DNA of 64,000 bases, from contig NZ_OBQF01000004.1 of assembly GCF_900220995.1 (NCBI RefSeq), positions 186,001 through 250,000 of the forward strand. The letters are read 5' to 3'. Each line of letters opens with the position of its first letter. The stretch's first letter is position 1. Origin of the DNA: Salinicoccus kekensis (GTDB lineage: Bacteria; Bacillota; Bacilli; Staphylococcales; Salinicoccaceae). Shown here in pieces: positions 1 to 8,578 of this stretch. The translations under genes were made by a program, and so were the position numbers. The notes under the pieces are model-generated. The model had not been told where the DNA came from, made no database searches, and worked only from the letters and a program-made list of their open reading frames with translations.

Positions 1-1842
1 CTGCTTCGGCGATACATCCATATAGTCGATGCGGTCCCTGTGCATCTGGGTGTTGTTGCCCCGGAAACGACAGAAGACTTCTTCGTTTTCAAAACTGCCA
101 TCTTCGTTGAGCGGGGAGTTGGCCTGTGCAACGACATAGCTGTCTTCTTCATCAGCCGTCAGATAATCGATCTGGCTTGTCACTTGGCCAGTATCATGAT
201 CAACTTTTCTGTAAGGCGTTTCGATGAAGCCGAACTCATTTACACGCGCATAGCTTGATAATGAGTTGATCAGGCCGATGTTCGGGCCTTCAGGCGTTTC
301 AATCGGGCACATGCGTCCATAGTGTGAATAGTGGACGTCACGCACTTCCATGCCTGCACGTTCACGGGTAAGTCCGCCGGGCCCGAGGGCAGACAGACGC
401 CTCTTATGGGTCAATTCCGCAAGCGGGTTGGTCTGGTCCATGAACTGTGACAGCTGGGAGCTGCCAAAGAACTCTTTGATGGACGCAATCACAGGACGGA
501 TGTTGATGAGCTGCTGCGGGGTGATCGATTCGGTGTCCTGGATGGACATACGTTCACGGATCACACGCTCCATACGGGAAACCCCGATTCTGAACTGGTT
601 CTGGAGCAGTTCGCCCACAGAACGCAGACGGCGGTTTCCAAGGTGGTCAATATCATCTGTATGACCGACGCCATGCAGCAGGTTGAAGAAATAACTGATT
701 GAAGAAATGATATCCGACGGAGTGATGGATTTCACTTCAACATCCGGGAAAGCATTACCGATGACAGTAGTCGTGCCTTCTTCAAAGTTCGGCGCTTCCA
801 CGTTGATCGACTGGACCTCGATCGGCTCGTCCAGAATACCCTGTTCAAGCTCATAAGTTTCAAGGTTCGCTGTCGTCTCAAGCGCTTCAGTGATTGAATC
901 CAATGTTCTGCGGTCGATCGTCGCACCTTTTTCAGCGATGATCTCACCCGTCTCCTTGTCAACGATCGGTTCAGCCAGCACCTGGTTGAACAAACGATTT
1001 TTCAGGTGAAGCTTTTTATTCATTTTGTAGCGGCCGACGCTTGCCAGGTCATAGCGCTTCGGATCGAAAAATCTTGAGTACAGCAGATTCTTCGCATTTT
1101 CCACCGTCGGCGGTTCACCCGGACGCAGGCGTTCGTAGATTTCAAGCAGTGCCTGATCCACGGTTTCTGTAGTATCTTTGTCTAATGTGTTGCGTATATA
1201 TTCATTATCTCCCAGAAGGTTGATGATCTCCTGGTCTGTTGAGAATCCTAGGGCTCTGACCAAAACCGTGATCGGCAGTTTGCGGGTACGGTCGATCCTG
1301 ACGTACACCACGTCCTTAGCATCGGTTTCATATTCAAGCCATGCACCGCGGTTCGGTATTACCGTCGCACCATAACTCAGTCTGCCATTCTTGTCGTATT
1401 TTTCAGAGTAGTAGACGGAAGGGCTACGTACGAGCTGGGATACGATGACACGTTCAGCCCCATTAATGATGAAAGTTCCAGTGTCCGTCATCAATGGGAA
1501 GTCACCCATGAATACTTCCTGTTCCTTCACTTCACCTGTTTCTTTTATCACCAGGCGAACTTTCACTCGTAATGGTGCAGAATAAGTAGCATCGTGGTTC
1601 TTTGCCTCATCTTCATCGTACTTGGGTTCACCAAGTTTGTAATCCACAAATTCCAACGACATATTTCCAGTGAAATCCTCCACCGGTGAAATGTCCTTGA
1701 ACATTTCTATCAGACCCGTCTTCAAAAACCATTCATAAGACTTCGTCTGAATCTCAATCAAGTTAGGCAGATCCAATTTCTCCTCGATACGTGCATAGCT
1801 TCTGCGTTTGGCATGTCTTCCATATTGAATCACTTGACTCAT
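1..1842 (-). CDS. rpoB: RNA polymerase beta subunit, N-terminal 614 codons (partial)
   Basis: Catalytic beta subunit of RNA polymerase; the gene runs off the left edge so only the N-terminal half is present. The ATG at 1842 ([10 protein letters not shown]) aligns with the conserved start of Firmicute RpoB and has AGGGGTGA upstream. The rifampicin-binding cluster is encoded at about 355-475 and reads [20 protein letters not shown] followed by [12 protein letters not shown], i.e. wild type at the classic resistance positions, including the H of THKRRL. It is preceded by its own promoter in a 272-bp gap after the ybxB-like gene. Identity is certain; the reading frame is intact up to base 1. Confidence 0.98.
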   Translation of the reverse strand, partial: MSQVIQYGRHAKRRSYARIEEKLDLPNLIEIQTKSYEWFLKTGLIEMFKDISPVEDFTGNMSLEFVDYKLGEPKYDEDEAKNHDATYSAPLRVKVRLVIKETGEVKEQEVFMGDFPLMTDTGTFIINGAERVIVSQLVRSPSVYYSEKYDKNGRLSYGATVIPNRGAWLEYETDAKDVVYVRIDRTRKLPITVLVRALGFSTDQEIINLLGDNEYIRNTLDKDTTETVDQALLEIYERLRPGEPPTVENAKNLLYSRFFDPKRYDLASVGRYKMNKKLHLKNRLFNQVLAEPIVDKETGEIIAEKGATIDRRTLDSITEALETTANLETYELEQGILDEPIEVQSINVEAPNFEEGTTTVIGNAFPDVEVKSITPSDIISSISYFFNLLHGVGHTDDIDHLGNRRLRSVGELLQNQFRIGVSRMERVIRERMSIQDTESITPQQLINIRPVIASIKEFFGSSQLSQFMDQTNPLAELTHKRRLSALGPGGLTRERAGMEVRDVHYSHYGRMCPIETPEGPNIGLINSLSSYARVNEFGFIETPYRKVDHDTGQVTSQIDYLTADEEDSYVVAQANSPLNEDGSFENEEVFCRFRGNNTQMHRDRIDYMDVSPKQ

Positions 1843-2034
1843 CGACAGATTCACCCCTAATAAAATTTACGTAAAACATACACATTAGCATACTATTTAT
1901 GTTTAAAGACAAAAAGAAAACGGAATCGAAATCAACCCCATTTTCTATTTATATTAAACAGTATTTAATACGCTCCATTTCAATAAGCAGATAAAAAGTG
2001 CATACTTATTGGTATTATATTTTTACATTCTATA

Positions 2035-2063
2035 ACTATATCACAACAATTTTGTCAAGTCAA
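2035..2063 (-). promoter_or_regulatory. Probable rpoB promoter
   Basis: On the minus strand TTGACT (2058-2063) and TATAGT (2035-2040) are separated by exactly 17 bases. A shifted TTGACA lies 5 bases downstream with an 18-base spacing to TATAGA. The start would give a 5' leader of about 185 nt before rpoB. The rest of the 1843-2114 gap is AT-rich and shows no gene. Confidence 0.7.
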
Positions 2064-2114
2064 ATTTGTTATTGATTTTCTTTTCGTTTTGTGGTTCCGT
2101 CCGGGCAGCCGCCG

Positions 2115-2705
2115 TCATTTGATGCCCTTCAATACATAGTAGCCCTTGTCTTTCAGGACGGTGCTGACATTGCCGAACTTTCGTTCAATTGCACTTTTAT
2201 AAGATTTCATGCCCTGTTTTTTCTGGACGACCATGTAAAACGCACCGCCATCCCCCAACCGCTCATGACTGTCATCTATGATCGACATCACCGTGTCCTT
2301 CCCGGCCCTGAACGGAGGGTTCGTGACATACAAATCCGCAGAGATATCCGACCGATCGTATTCCTCCCGGTCCAGTATTCTGGCGCCGACACGGTTTCTG
2401 TCAACATTGTCGTGGAGCAGTGCGATTGCATCTTCATTGACTTCGACCATCACCGGTTCGAGCTTCAAGACTCTGCCGAGGACAATGCCGACCGGGCCGT
2501 AACCGGCACCCATATCAATCATTGAAGAAGGGTTCCCGGGACTGTCCGCAACAACGCCTTCAAGAAGCGTCTTCGTGCCGTAATCGACACGCTCCTTCGA
2601 AAATACGCCGCGGTCGGTCTTGAACCTGTATACCTCACCTTGGAAATCAAAAGAGATTTCACTGTAATCATGTGCACTCTGATCGGTTGTAAAGTAATGT
2701 GACAT
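2115..2705 (-). CDS. Class I SAM-dependent rRNA methyltransferase, YbxB/RsmC type
   Basis: A 196-residue protein homologous to the methyltransferase that sits between rplL and rpoB in Bacillus and Staphylococcus (YbxB, RsmC/RlmG-like, thought to make m2G in rRNA). The glycine-rich SAM-binding motif is DMGAGYGPVG at about 64-73 and the catalytic NPPF motif typical of N2-guanine or N6-adenine methylation is in YVTNPPFRAGKD at about 130-140. It follows the rplL terminator and precedes the rpoB promoter. The family is sure; the exact rRNA target is inferred from homologues. Confidence 0.9.
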   Translation of the reverse strand: MSHYFTTDQSAHDYSEISFDFQGEVYRFKTDRGVFSKERVDYGTKTLLEGVVADSPGNPSSMIDMGAGYGPVGIVLGRVLKLEPVMVEVNEDAIALLHDNVDRNRVGARILDREEYDRSDISADLYVTNPPFRAGKDTVMSIIDDSHERLGDGGAFYMVVQKKQGMKSYKSAIERKFGNVSTVLKDKGYYVLKGIK

Positions 2706-2730
2706 GGCCTCACCCCGGTAATATGATATG

Positions 2731-2779
2731 TAATAAAAAAACGAGGCTCATCTAAACATTATGTTTATCATGAGCCTCA
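2731..2779 (-). terminator. Rho-independent terminator after rplL
   Basis: Arms GAGGCTCAT (2743-2751) and ATGAGCCTC (2770-2778) form a 9-bp stem on the minus strand, followed by a T-rich run at 2731-2741. It ends the rplJL transcript before the ybxB-like gene. Confidence 0.85.
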
Positions 2780-2804
2780 TTCAAAAACTTTATGCACACA
2801 AAAA

Positions 2805-3173
2805 TTATTTGAGTTCTACGCCAGCGCCGACTTCTTCAAGCTTGCCTTTAAGCTCTTCAGCATCTTCTTTGGAAAGTGCTTCTTTAACCACTTTAGGTGC
2901 TTCATCAACTAGTGCTTTAGCATCTTTAAGACCAAGGCCTGTTGCTTCACGTACAACTTTGATGACTTTGATCTTGGATGAACCGGCATCCGTAAGTTCA
3001 ACGTCGAATTCAGTCTGCTCTTCAGCAGCTGCTTCTCCGCCGCCTGCACCTGCTGCTGCCACTGGAGCTGCTGCAGTTACACCGAATTCTTCTTCAATTG
3101 CTTTTACCAGGTCGTTTAGTTCTAATACTGACATTTCTTTAATAGACTCAATGATTTGTTCATGATTAGCCAT
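2805..3173 (-). CDS. rplL: 50S ribosomal protein L7/L12
   Basis: 122 residues, the usual length. The N-terminal dimerisation helix is joined by the alanine/glycine-rich hinge (about residues 34-50, [17 protein letters not shown]) to the C-terminal factor-binding domain with the conserved [20 protein letters not shown] stretch. It forms the ribosomal stalk with L10 and recruits translation GTPases. It lies 37 bp after rplJ in the same transcript, behind a TCCTCC-complement Shine-Dalgarno site, and is followed by a strong terminator. Confidence 0.98.
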   Translation of the reverse strand: MANHEQIIESIKEMSVLELNDLVKAIEEEFGVTAAAPVAAAGAGGGEAAAEEQTEFDVELTDAGSSKIKVIKVVREATGLGLKDAKALVDEAPKVVKEALSKEDAEELKGKLEEVGAGVELK

Positions 3174-3210
3174 TATAATTTCCTCCGATTTTTATATTAT
3201 TTTCACGCGA

Positions 3211-3711
3211 TTATGCTTCTTCGTTTTCCTTTTCTTCACCGATCGCTTTAACTGCATAAGCGAAGTTGCGTACCGGAGCCTGAAGGACAGAGAGCAGCAT
3301 GGATACAAGTCCGTCTTTTGAAGGGAGGGATGCGATTGCATTCACATCTTCCGCAGGAGCGAAAGTTCCTTCGATGACACCTGCTTTGATCTCAAGCGCT
3401 TCGTGTTCCTTGGCAAAGTTATAAATCACTTTGGCAGGAGCGATTACAGATTCGTTGGAAAATGCAACGGCGTTTGGACCAGTCAGGAATTCGTTCAGCT
3501 CTGTAAGTTCAGCTTTTTCAGCTGCACGGCGCGTCATTGTATTTTTGTATACTCTGAATTCGACGCCTGCGTCTCTGAGGTTCTTACGTAATTCAGTCAT
3601 TTCAGCAACTGTCAGTCCACGGTAGTCGACGACTACTGTAGAAACAGATTCCTTGAACTGAGTTGCGATCTGATCAACAAGCTGCTGTTTAGATTCCATC
3701 ACTTTTGACAT
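3211..3711 (-). CDS. rplJ: 50S ribosomal protein L10
   Basis: 166 residues, identical in length to B. subtilis L10. The start is the ATG at 3711 ([15 protein letters not shown]), chosen because GGAGGTG lies just upstream; the frame stays open 23 codons further upstream but that stretch belongs to the RNA leader. L10 is the scaffold that anchors L7/L12 dimers on the large subunit. It is cotranscribed with rplL and preceded by an L10-type leader with an attenuator hairpin, so autoregulation by the L10-L12 complex is expected. Confidence 0.97.
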   Translation of the reverse strand: MSKVMESKQQLVDQIATQFKESVSTVVVDYRGLTVAEMTELRKNLRDAGVEFRVYKNTMTRRAAEKAELTELNEFLTGPNAVAFSNESVIAPAKVIYNFAKEHEALEIKAGVIEGTFAPAEDVNAIASLPSKDGLVSMLLSVLQAPVRNFAYAVKAIGEEKENEEA

Positions 3712-3752
3712 TTTTACACCTCCATAATTTTTGTGTGTATAGGCTGGTGCAA

Positions 3753-3789
3753 TAAAAAAAGCACCTTTTACCCACGGCAAAAAGTGCTT
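3753..3789 (-). terminator. Attenuator hairpin in the rplJ leader
   Basis: On the minus strand an AAGCACTTTTT arm pairs with AAAAGGTGCTTTTTT, giving a stem (with a G-U pair) followed by seven T residues, 40 nt before the rplJ start. It is placed as the transcription-terminating half of the L10 leader. Confidence 0.75.
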
Positions 3790-3890
3790 GAATATATATT
3801 GGTCAATTCAAGTCTTTTTCATTTGCCTCGGCAGGATGTCGTTTTAAGTGACGATGATCCGCCACTCCTGCTGTCTCAGGTAATATTTTA
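3790..3890 (-). promoter_or_regulatory. L10 ribosomal protein leader
   Basis: The segment upstream of the attenuator contains GACAGCAGGAGTGG and, downstream, CCTGCCGAGGCAAA, which can pair as the conserved lower helix of the Firmicute L10(L12)4 leader. Position, the CCGAGGC box and the coupled terminator hairpin fit that family (Rfam L10_leader). Direct support is motif-level only; a covariance-model search was not run. Confidence 0.7.
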
Positions 3891-3942
3891 ATACAAGTGC
3901 AACTGTACAACATGCAGCTGCACTTGTCAATATTATTTTAAA

Positions 3943-4641
3943 TTAGACGATTCTCGCTTCATTATTGTCCACTCTGATGCCAGGGCCCATCGTGGATGAA
4001 ACTGCTACAGTCTTGAAATAAGTGCCTTTGGCAGATGCAGGTTTTGCTTTTGCCAGGGCATCATGGAGTGTGTTGAAGTTTTCAACCAGCTTATCTGTAT
4101 CGAATGATACTTTACCGATTGCAGCATGGACGATACCGGATTTCTCGGCACGATATTCCACTTTACCTGCTTTGATTTCTTCAACAGCTTTTTTGACATC
4201 CATTGTCACTGTGCCTGTCTTAGGGTTCGGCATCAAACCTTTCGGTCCGAGTACACGGCCGAGTTTACCGACTTCACCCATCATGTCAGGTGTCGCAACG
4301 ATTACATCAAAGTCGAACCAGCCGCCGTTGATCTTTTCAACGAACTCCTGGTCTCCTGCGTAATCTGCGCCTGCTTCTTCAGCTTCTTTGAGCTTTTCAC
4401 CTTTTGCGAATACTAATACACGTTGTGACTTTCCAGTACCGTGCGGCAATACGATTGCACCGCGGATCTGCTGGTCGTTTTTACGTGTATCAATACCCAG
4501 GCGGAAAGCGACTTCAACAGAAGCATCAAAATTTACAGTACTTGTTTCCTGAGCCAGTTTGACTGCTTCTTCGATTGAGTACGAAGAATCGGCATCGAAT
4601 TTTTCAAGTGCTGCCTGATACTTTTTACTTCTTTTAGCCAT
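3943..4641 (-). CDS. rplA: 50S ribosomal protein L1
   Basis: 232 residues, normal for L1. It contains the typical [16 protein letters not shown] start, the [19 protein letters not shown] signature at about 128-147 and the C-terminal [10 protein letters not shown]1 forms the mobile stalk at the E site and in many bacteria represses its own L11-L1 mRNA. It lies 78 bp after rplK. The gap to rplJ holds the L10 leader. Confidence 0.98.
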   Translation of the reverse strand: MAKRSKKYQAALEKFDADSSYSIEEAVKLAQETSTVNFDASVEVAFRLGIDTRKNDQQIRGAIVLPHGTGKSQRVLVFAKGEKLKEAEEAGADYAGDQEFVEKINGGWFDFDVIVATPDMMGEVGKLGRVLGPKGLMPNPKTGTVTMDVKKAVEEIKAGKVEYRAEKSGIVHAAIGKVSFDTDKLVENFNTLHDALAKAKPASAKGTYFKTVAVSSTMGPGIRVDNNEARIV

Positions 4642-4719
4642 TAATAATTCCTCCTTGTGGTTTTAGCGGGTAATCCTCCCACGTTTGTATTAATACATTT
4701 CTATACAGTCTCGTTTAAT

Positions 4720-5145
4720 TTACTTTTGAACTTCGAAGCCCATGCTTCTGGCTGTACCTTCGACCATGCGGATTGCCGCTTCTACGTCAGCCGCATTCAG
4801 GTCTTCCATTTTCGTTTCAGCAATTTCACGCACTTGCGCTTCTGATACTTTCGCCACTTTGTTCTTGTTCGGTTCACCAGAACCTTTGTCCACGCTTGCA
4901 GCTTGTTTCAAAAGCACTGCAGCCGGCGGAGTTTTTGTGATGAAAGTGAATGAGCGGTCTTCAAATACAGAGATTTCAACCGGAATGATGAGTCCAGCCT
5001 GCTCCTGTGTACGTGCGTTGAATTCTTTACAGAACCCCATGATGTTGATGCCTGCCTGACCCAGTGCCGGACCTACCGGTGGAGCCGGGTTCGCCTTACC
5101 TGCAGGAATCTGCAATTTCACAACGTTGATAACTTTTTTAGCCAC
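4720..5145 (-). CDS. rplK: 50S ribosomal protein L11
   Basis: 141 residues from the GTG at 5145, matching the family length exactly. The codon was chosen over upstream in-frame starts because GAGGAGGTG lies 6 bases before it and the protein then begins with the canonical [23 protein letters not shown]11 binds the GTPase-associated centre of 23S rRNA and is the site of thiopeptide action and stringent response sensing. It is transcribed ahead of rplA. Confidence 0.97.
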   Translation of the reverse strand: MAKKVINVVKLQIPAGKANPAPPVGPALGQAGINIMGFCKEFNARTQEQAGLIIPVEISVFEDRSFTFITKTPPAAVLLKQAASVDKGSGEPNKNKVAKVSEAQVREIAETKMEDLNAADVEAAIRMVEGTARSMGFEVQK

Positions 5146-5220
5146 GATGTGCACCTCCTCGTTTATCGTGATGTGGTCATAGGATATTATAAATTTTATC
5201 CTCCCACCCGCATCTTTAAA

Positions 5221-5250
5221 AAATAAAGATGGCCGGAAAATTCCGACCAT
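5221..5250 (-). terminator. Terminator-like hairpin between nusG and rplK
   Basis: On the minus strand ATGGTCGGAA pairs with TTCCGGCCAT (10 bp with one G-U), followed by CTTTATTTTTT. It would end or attenuate the secE-nusG transcript before the rplKA unit. Confidence 0.7.
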
Positions 5251-5291
5251 GATATTTTACCATTATTCTGTTCATATTACAAGATGCGTTC

Positions 5292-5831
5292 TTATAATTT
5301 TTCAATCTGGTCGAATTCGACTTCAACCGGTGTTTCCCGGCCGAACATTTCGACGAGTACCGTCAACTTATAACGTTCCTCATCAATGGACTTTATCTCA
5401 CCGGACTGATTCTTGAACGGTCCGTCTATAATATTGACGACTTCTCCGACTTCAACTTCGAAATCTATGGTCTTCTCAGCCATGCCCATGGATTTCAGGA
5501 TGAACTTCACTTCCTCGGGCAGTAATGGATTCGGTTTGCTTCCTGCACCTTGTGAGCCTACAAACCCCGTCACACCCGGTGTATTCCTCACTATATACCA
5601 GGACTCGTCTGTCATTATCAGTTCTACAAGCACATACCCGGGAAAGGTCTTCTTCATCGCGGTTTTACGCTTGCCGTCTTTGACCGTGGTCTCTTCCTCT
5701 TCCGGAATCACCACTCGGAAAATCTGATCCTGCATGTTCATCGATTCCAGACGGGCAAGCAAGTTCGCTTTTACTTTATTTTCATATCCCGAATAAGTAT
5801 GTACGGCATACCAATTTTTTTCACCAGACAT
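5292..5831 (-). CDS. nusG: Transcription elongation factor NusG
   Basis: 179 residues: an N-terminal NGN domain (NWYAVHTYSGYENKVKANL at the start, then FPGYVLVEL and the GVTGFVG loop) and a C-terminal KOW domain (VVNIIDGPFKNQSGEIKSID at about 128-147). It binds RNA polymerase, in Bacillales promoting pausing at specific sites, and couples to ribosomes. It lies 17 bp after secE in the standard secE-nusG pair. Confidence 0.98.
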   Translation of the reverse strand: MSGEKNWYAVHTYSGYENKVKANLLARLESMNMQDQIFRVVIPEEEETTVKDGKRKTAMKKTFPGYVLVELIMTDESWYIVRNTPGVTGFVGSQGAGSKPNPLLPEEVKFILKSMGMAEKTIDFEVEVGEVVNIIDGPFKNQSGEIKSIDEERYKLTVLVEMFGRETPVEVEFDQIEKL

Positions 5832-5848
5832 CCAATCGCTCCTTTAAA

Positions 5849-6025
5849 TTACAAAAAATCTATCACTGCAGTAATACCTAAATCCAAAACATAGAAAAAA
5901 GCCAGAAAAAATATAACCGTCAATGTAACAATTACCGTAAATCTCGCAGTTTCCTGTCCGGTCGGCCAGCTGACCTTCTTCATTTCGCTAACGACGTTTT
6001 GAAAGAAATTCTTATTGTTAGACAT
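5849..6025 (-). CDS. secE: Preprotein translocase subunit SecE
   Basis: 58 residues from the ATG at 6025 ([17 protein letters not shown]). An upstream ATG at 6034 is only 2 bases from the GGAGG site, so the inner start is preferred. The cytoplasmic amphipathic helix carries the conserved [12 protein letters not shown], followed by a single membrane helix (about 31-55). SecE clamps SecY in the membrane channel. It is the short Gram-positive single-span form. Confidence 0.95.
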   Translation of the reverse strand: MSNNKNFFQNVVSEMKKVSWPTGQETARFTVIVTLTVIFFLAFFYVLDLGITAVIDFL

Positions 6026-6045
6026 CTTTAACATATCCTCCTACT

Positions 6046-6180
6046 TCAGATGGAACTTTTATGAGTCGTATGCCGATTACATTTTTTACAAAACTTTTTC
6101 AATGTCAGACGTTCTTTATGTTCAGACATGATTTGATAATTCCTTGATCCACATACAGTGCACGCCAATGCTATTTTCAT
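6046..6180 (-). CDS. rpmG: 50S ribosomal protein L33, zinc-binding form
   Basis: A 44-residue reading frame in the slot where rpmG is found in Bacillus and Staphylococcus (sigH-rpmG-secE-nusG). The ATG at 6180 is the only good start, since the preceding in-frame codon string is stopped. The protein begins MKIALACTVCGSRNY and ends KKFCKKCNRHTTHKSSI; the two CxxC pairs mark the zinc-ribbon (C+) version of L33. Such proteins often have zinc-free paralogues elsewhere that replace them in zinc starvation. The Shine-Dalgarno (GGGATG) is weak. Identity is strong from motif plus context. Confidence 0.93.
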   Translation of the reverse strand: MKIALACTVCGSRNYQIMSEHKERLTLKKFCKKCNRHTTHKSSI

Positions 6181-6260
6181 ATGATACATCCCATTTCAAT
6201 TCTTATACACTATACCGATTTTAAAAAATAATGTCAATCACTGTTAAATCCGGCAGCCGG

Positions 6261-6854
6261 TCATCTTCCGCGTTTCCTTCTGACTCTGTGCAGCCCGTTT
6301 ACGATCGCCCTTTCACTCACGCAGAGCTTTTCGCTGATCTCTTTGATTTCATAACCGTAATCACAGTAGTAGACGATCTTCCTTTCGAGCGGGGAGCACA
6401 CTTTCCGGTTGTGCAGTATGTTCATCCTGTTTTCCTCGTCCAGGATGATGTCGAGGGGGTCATCCCGCCTCCTGTTCCTGTAATCCCCCGCTTCAAAAGT
6501 GATATCCTCTGCAGATTTCAGCATTTCACCCGACTGATGGTCGATCTCCCTGTAGAAGAGCTTCATCAATTCATAAGTGATCACTTTGGATGCATAATGG
6601 CGGTAATTCCCCGCCACCGGATCATACTTGTGGCACAGTCTCAGCGCAAGCTCCATCATCTCCTGCAATGCATCTTCACGATCATGCACAGTGAAAGGGT
6701 ATTTCAAAGTCTTCCTGAATACGGCGGGCCTGAAATTTTCATCTATCCAGTCGAATGCAACAGTGTCACCCTTGCTGACCCTGTATGCACAGCGGTTCAT
6801 TTCATCATCCAGTGTTTCTTTGATGCAGAAGCGGTATTGAGCAATCAGATACAT
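6261..6854 (-). CDS. sigH: Alternative sigma factor, SigH type (sigma-30)
   Basis: 197 residues with sigma region 2 at about 30-100 (REDALQEMMELALRL, YDPVAGNYRHYASKVITYELMK) and a region 4 helix-turn-helix at the end (LERKIVYYCDYGYEIKEIS, then SERAIVNGLHRVRRKR). The position between rae1 and rpmG is that of sigH in Bacillus and Staphylococcus, where it drives competence genes (and sporulation in Bacillus). The sequence is far from B. subtilis SigH, as known for staphylococci. The start at 6854 has a GGGGGG site 7 bases upstream. The call rests on synteny plus sigma domains. Confidence 0.85.
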   Translation of the reverse strand: MYLIAQYRFCIKETLDDEMNRCAYRVSKGDTVAFDWIDENFRPAVFRKTLKYPFTVHDREDALQEMMELALRLCHKYDPVAGNYRHYASKVITYELMKLFYREIDHQSGEMLKSAEDITFEAGDYRNRRRDDPLDIILDEENRMNILHNRKVCSPLERKIVYYCDYGYEIKEISEKLCVSERAIVNGLHRVRRKRGR

Positions 6855-6911
6855 AAGCCGTCCCCCCTTTTACATATAAATATATGGGGAGGCGGGTCAT
6901 TCCTCAAGGTG

Positions 6912-7436
6912 CTATTTCAGGCCCCTTCTCCATTTTTCGAGTTCTGAAAGAATATCGGGACTGATATCGAGTTTCTGCCTGGGCAGTTTTTCATTTATTG
7001 CATCAATTTCTTTACTGATGTTTTTTTCCGAATCCTCAAGCAGCACCCACATCTCCCTGGAAGATATCCTGTAGGCGCCGAGTGCAAATATTGCATTCTG
7101 TTCAGTCAGGTCGCTTGTGACCACACTGATCTCACAAAGAAAAGGATGATATGTGTCATGCACGAAACGTTCAATGTACTCATCTGCAGTTTCCTTTTCT
7201 TTTGTAAAGATCACGGTGATGCCGTGTTTCTCCATTATCGTTTCCATGCTCTTCACTTCGTATGCATCAAACACGATGATGATTTCATAGTTCGAGACCA
7301 TCTGGTATTCGGCAAGCACCGTCACGACTTCCTCCCTTGCAATCTCAAGGGAGGCTTTCGATTCAGCATGCAGTTCTTTATTGGCACCGATGAGGTTGTA
7401 GCCGTCGACCAGCAGAATTCTGCGTTTTTTCCTCAT
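6912..7436 (-). CDS. rae1: NYN-domain ribonuclease Rae1 (YacP)
   Basis: 174 residues with a PIN-like NYN fold: ILLVDGYNLIGA near the N-terminus supplies the first acidic residue, IIIVFDAYEVKS the second, and KETADEYIERFVHD and VVTSDLTEQ complete the acidic metal site. In B. subtilis Rae1 enters the ribosomal A site and cleaves certain mRNAs during translation. It lies 4 bp after rlmB and is probably translationally coupled. Family assignment is firm; the activity is transferred from Bacillus. Confidence 0.9.
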   Translation of the reverse strand: MRKKRRILLVDGYNLIGANKELHAESKASLEIAREEVVTVLAEYQMVSNYEIIIVFDAYEVKSMETIMEKHGITVIFTKEKETADEYIERFVHDTYHPFLCEISVVTSDLTEQNAIFALGAYRISSREMWVLLEDSEKNISKEIDAINEKLPRQKLDISPDILSELEKWRRGLK

Positions 7437-7440
7437 AGCA

Positions 7441-8181
7441 TCACGTCCCGGGAGGGTTTTGCTTCCTGTACACTTCGTACATCAAAAGTGCAGCCGACAC
7501 CGAGGCGTTCAAGCTTGTAATTTCACCATTCATCGGAATCTTGACGATGAAGTCACACTTTTCAAGAGTCTTTTTGCTGATGCCCTGGCCTTCGCTGCCG
7601 ATCACAAGGGCCGTGCTCATATCCATGTCCAGTTCACGGTAATCCGTCTTGCCGCTGCCATCGCTGCCGACGATCCAGAAACCCTTCTCCTTCAGCCTGT
7701 CGAGCGTCTGGTTGATGTTGGTGACACGGACGACCGGGATATATTCGATGGCCCCCGTAGATGTCCTCGCAACCGTTTCGGTCAGCTGGACGGAACGCCT
7801 TTTCGGGATGATGACCCCGTCGAAGCCCGCACCGTCGCATGTCCTTAAAATGGATCCGAGATTATGGGGGTCTTCAAGCCCGTCGAGGATGATGACGTTC
7901 GCCGTCTCCTTTTCCGAGATGCGTTCCATGAATGTTTCGAGTTCCATGTACTCATGTGCACTGATCATCGCGATGATGCCCTGGTGCTTCTCTTCAGTCA
8001 ACCCGTCCATCTTGCTTTTCGGGACATGCTGGACGATCACTTTCCGGTCCCTCGCCAGATCCAGCAATTCCTTCACCTGGTTTTTATTGATCGTATCCTG
8101 GACGAATATTTTATTGATGTCGCTTTTGGAACGCAATGCTTCCCTCACCGCATTCTTTCCTGCAACCACCGATTCAGTCAT
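7441..8181 (-). CDS. rlmB: 23S rRNA 2'-O-methyltransferase RlmB (SpoU/TrmH family)
   Basis: 246 residues, usual length. An N-terminal L30e-like substrate-binding domain (AGKNAVREALRS) is followed by the knotted SPOUT domain with motif 1 ILDGLEDPHNLGSILRTCDG, motif 2 ALVIGSEGQGISKKTLEKCD and motif 3 IPMNGEITSLNASVSAALLMYE. It methylates the ribose of a conserved guanosine in the peptidyl-transferase region (Gm2251 in E. coli). It overlaps mrnC by 8 bp. Confidence 0.95.
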   Translation of the reverse strand: MTESVVAGKNAVREALRSKSDINKIFVQDTINKNQVKELLDLARDRKVIVQHVPKSKMDGLTEEKHQGIIAMISAHEYMELETFMERISEKETANVIILDGLEDPHNLGSILRTCDGAGFDGVIIPKRRSVQLTETVARTSTGAIEYIPVVRVTNINQTLDRLKEKGFWIVGSDGSGKTDYRELDMDMSTALVIGSEGQGISKKTLEKCDFIVKIPMNGEITSLNASVSAALLMYEVYRKQNPPGT

Positions 8182-8578
8182 AGTGAACCCTCCCTTCCTT
8201 TATTATCTCCTGCATGAGTATGTCAATCCTGTCCTTATTGCCCGTGAGGTCCAGATAACCGATCAGCGCCTCGAGACCCGAGGCGTTCCGGTATTCTTTG
8301 ATGCTTGCATTTTTGGCACGTGTGGCACTGGATTTATTGCGTGCCCGCTTCGCTATATCCCACTCCTCATCGGTGAGGAGCGATTCTTTCCTCAAGTGGA
8401 GCAGGGCGCGCGACTGGGCCCCCGCACTCACCCATAAATTCGCTTCCCTGTGGAGCTCTTCGGGCTTCATGCGCGGCCTCTCCTTTAAAAGGCGGGTGCG
8501 TATATGCACGGCATAGATCGCATCCCCGAGAAAAGCGAGGGACAGGCTCGGCACGTCTTCCACTTTAAAGTCATCCAC
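8174..8578 (-). CDS. mrnC: Mini-ribonuclease 3 (MrnC)
   Basis: 134 residues: a single RNase III catalytic domain without the double-stranded RNA-binding domain. The signature is [19 protein letters not shown]; a second acidic cluster is near [11 protein letters not shown]. It trims 23S rRNA ends with help from L3. The GTG at 8578 is preferred because it gives the family's usual 16-or-so residues before LAFLGDA; an in-frame TTG at 8611 would add 11 residues overlapping cysS more deeply. The cysS stop overlaps the start, indicating coupling. Confidence 0.9.
   Translation of the reverse strand: MDDFKVEDVPSLSLAFLGDAIYAVHIRTRLLKERPRMKPEELHREANLWVSAGAQSRALLHLRKESLLTDEEWDIAKRARNKSSATRAKNASIKEYRNASGLEALIGYLDLTGNKDRIDILMQEIIKEGRVHYD

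Noticed and set aside
1-1842. Rifampicin-resistance change in rpoB
   Set aside because: The resistance-determining segment reads as wild type at the commonly mutated positions.
6231-6947. Long plus-strand frame opposite sigH
   Set aside because: Antisense shadow of a clear sigma-factor gene with no ribosome binding site or recognisable domain.
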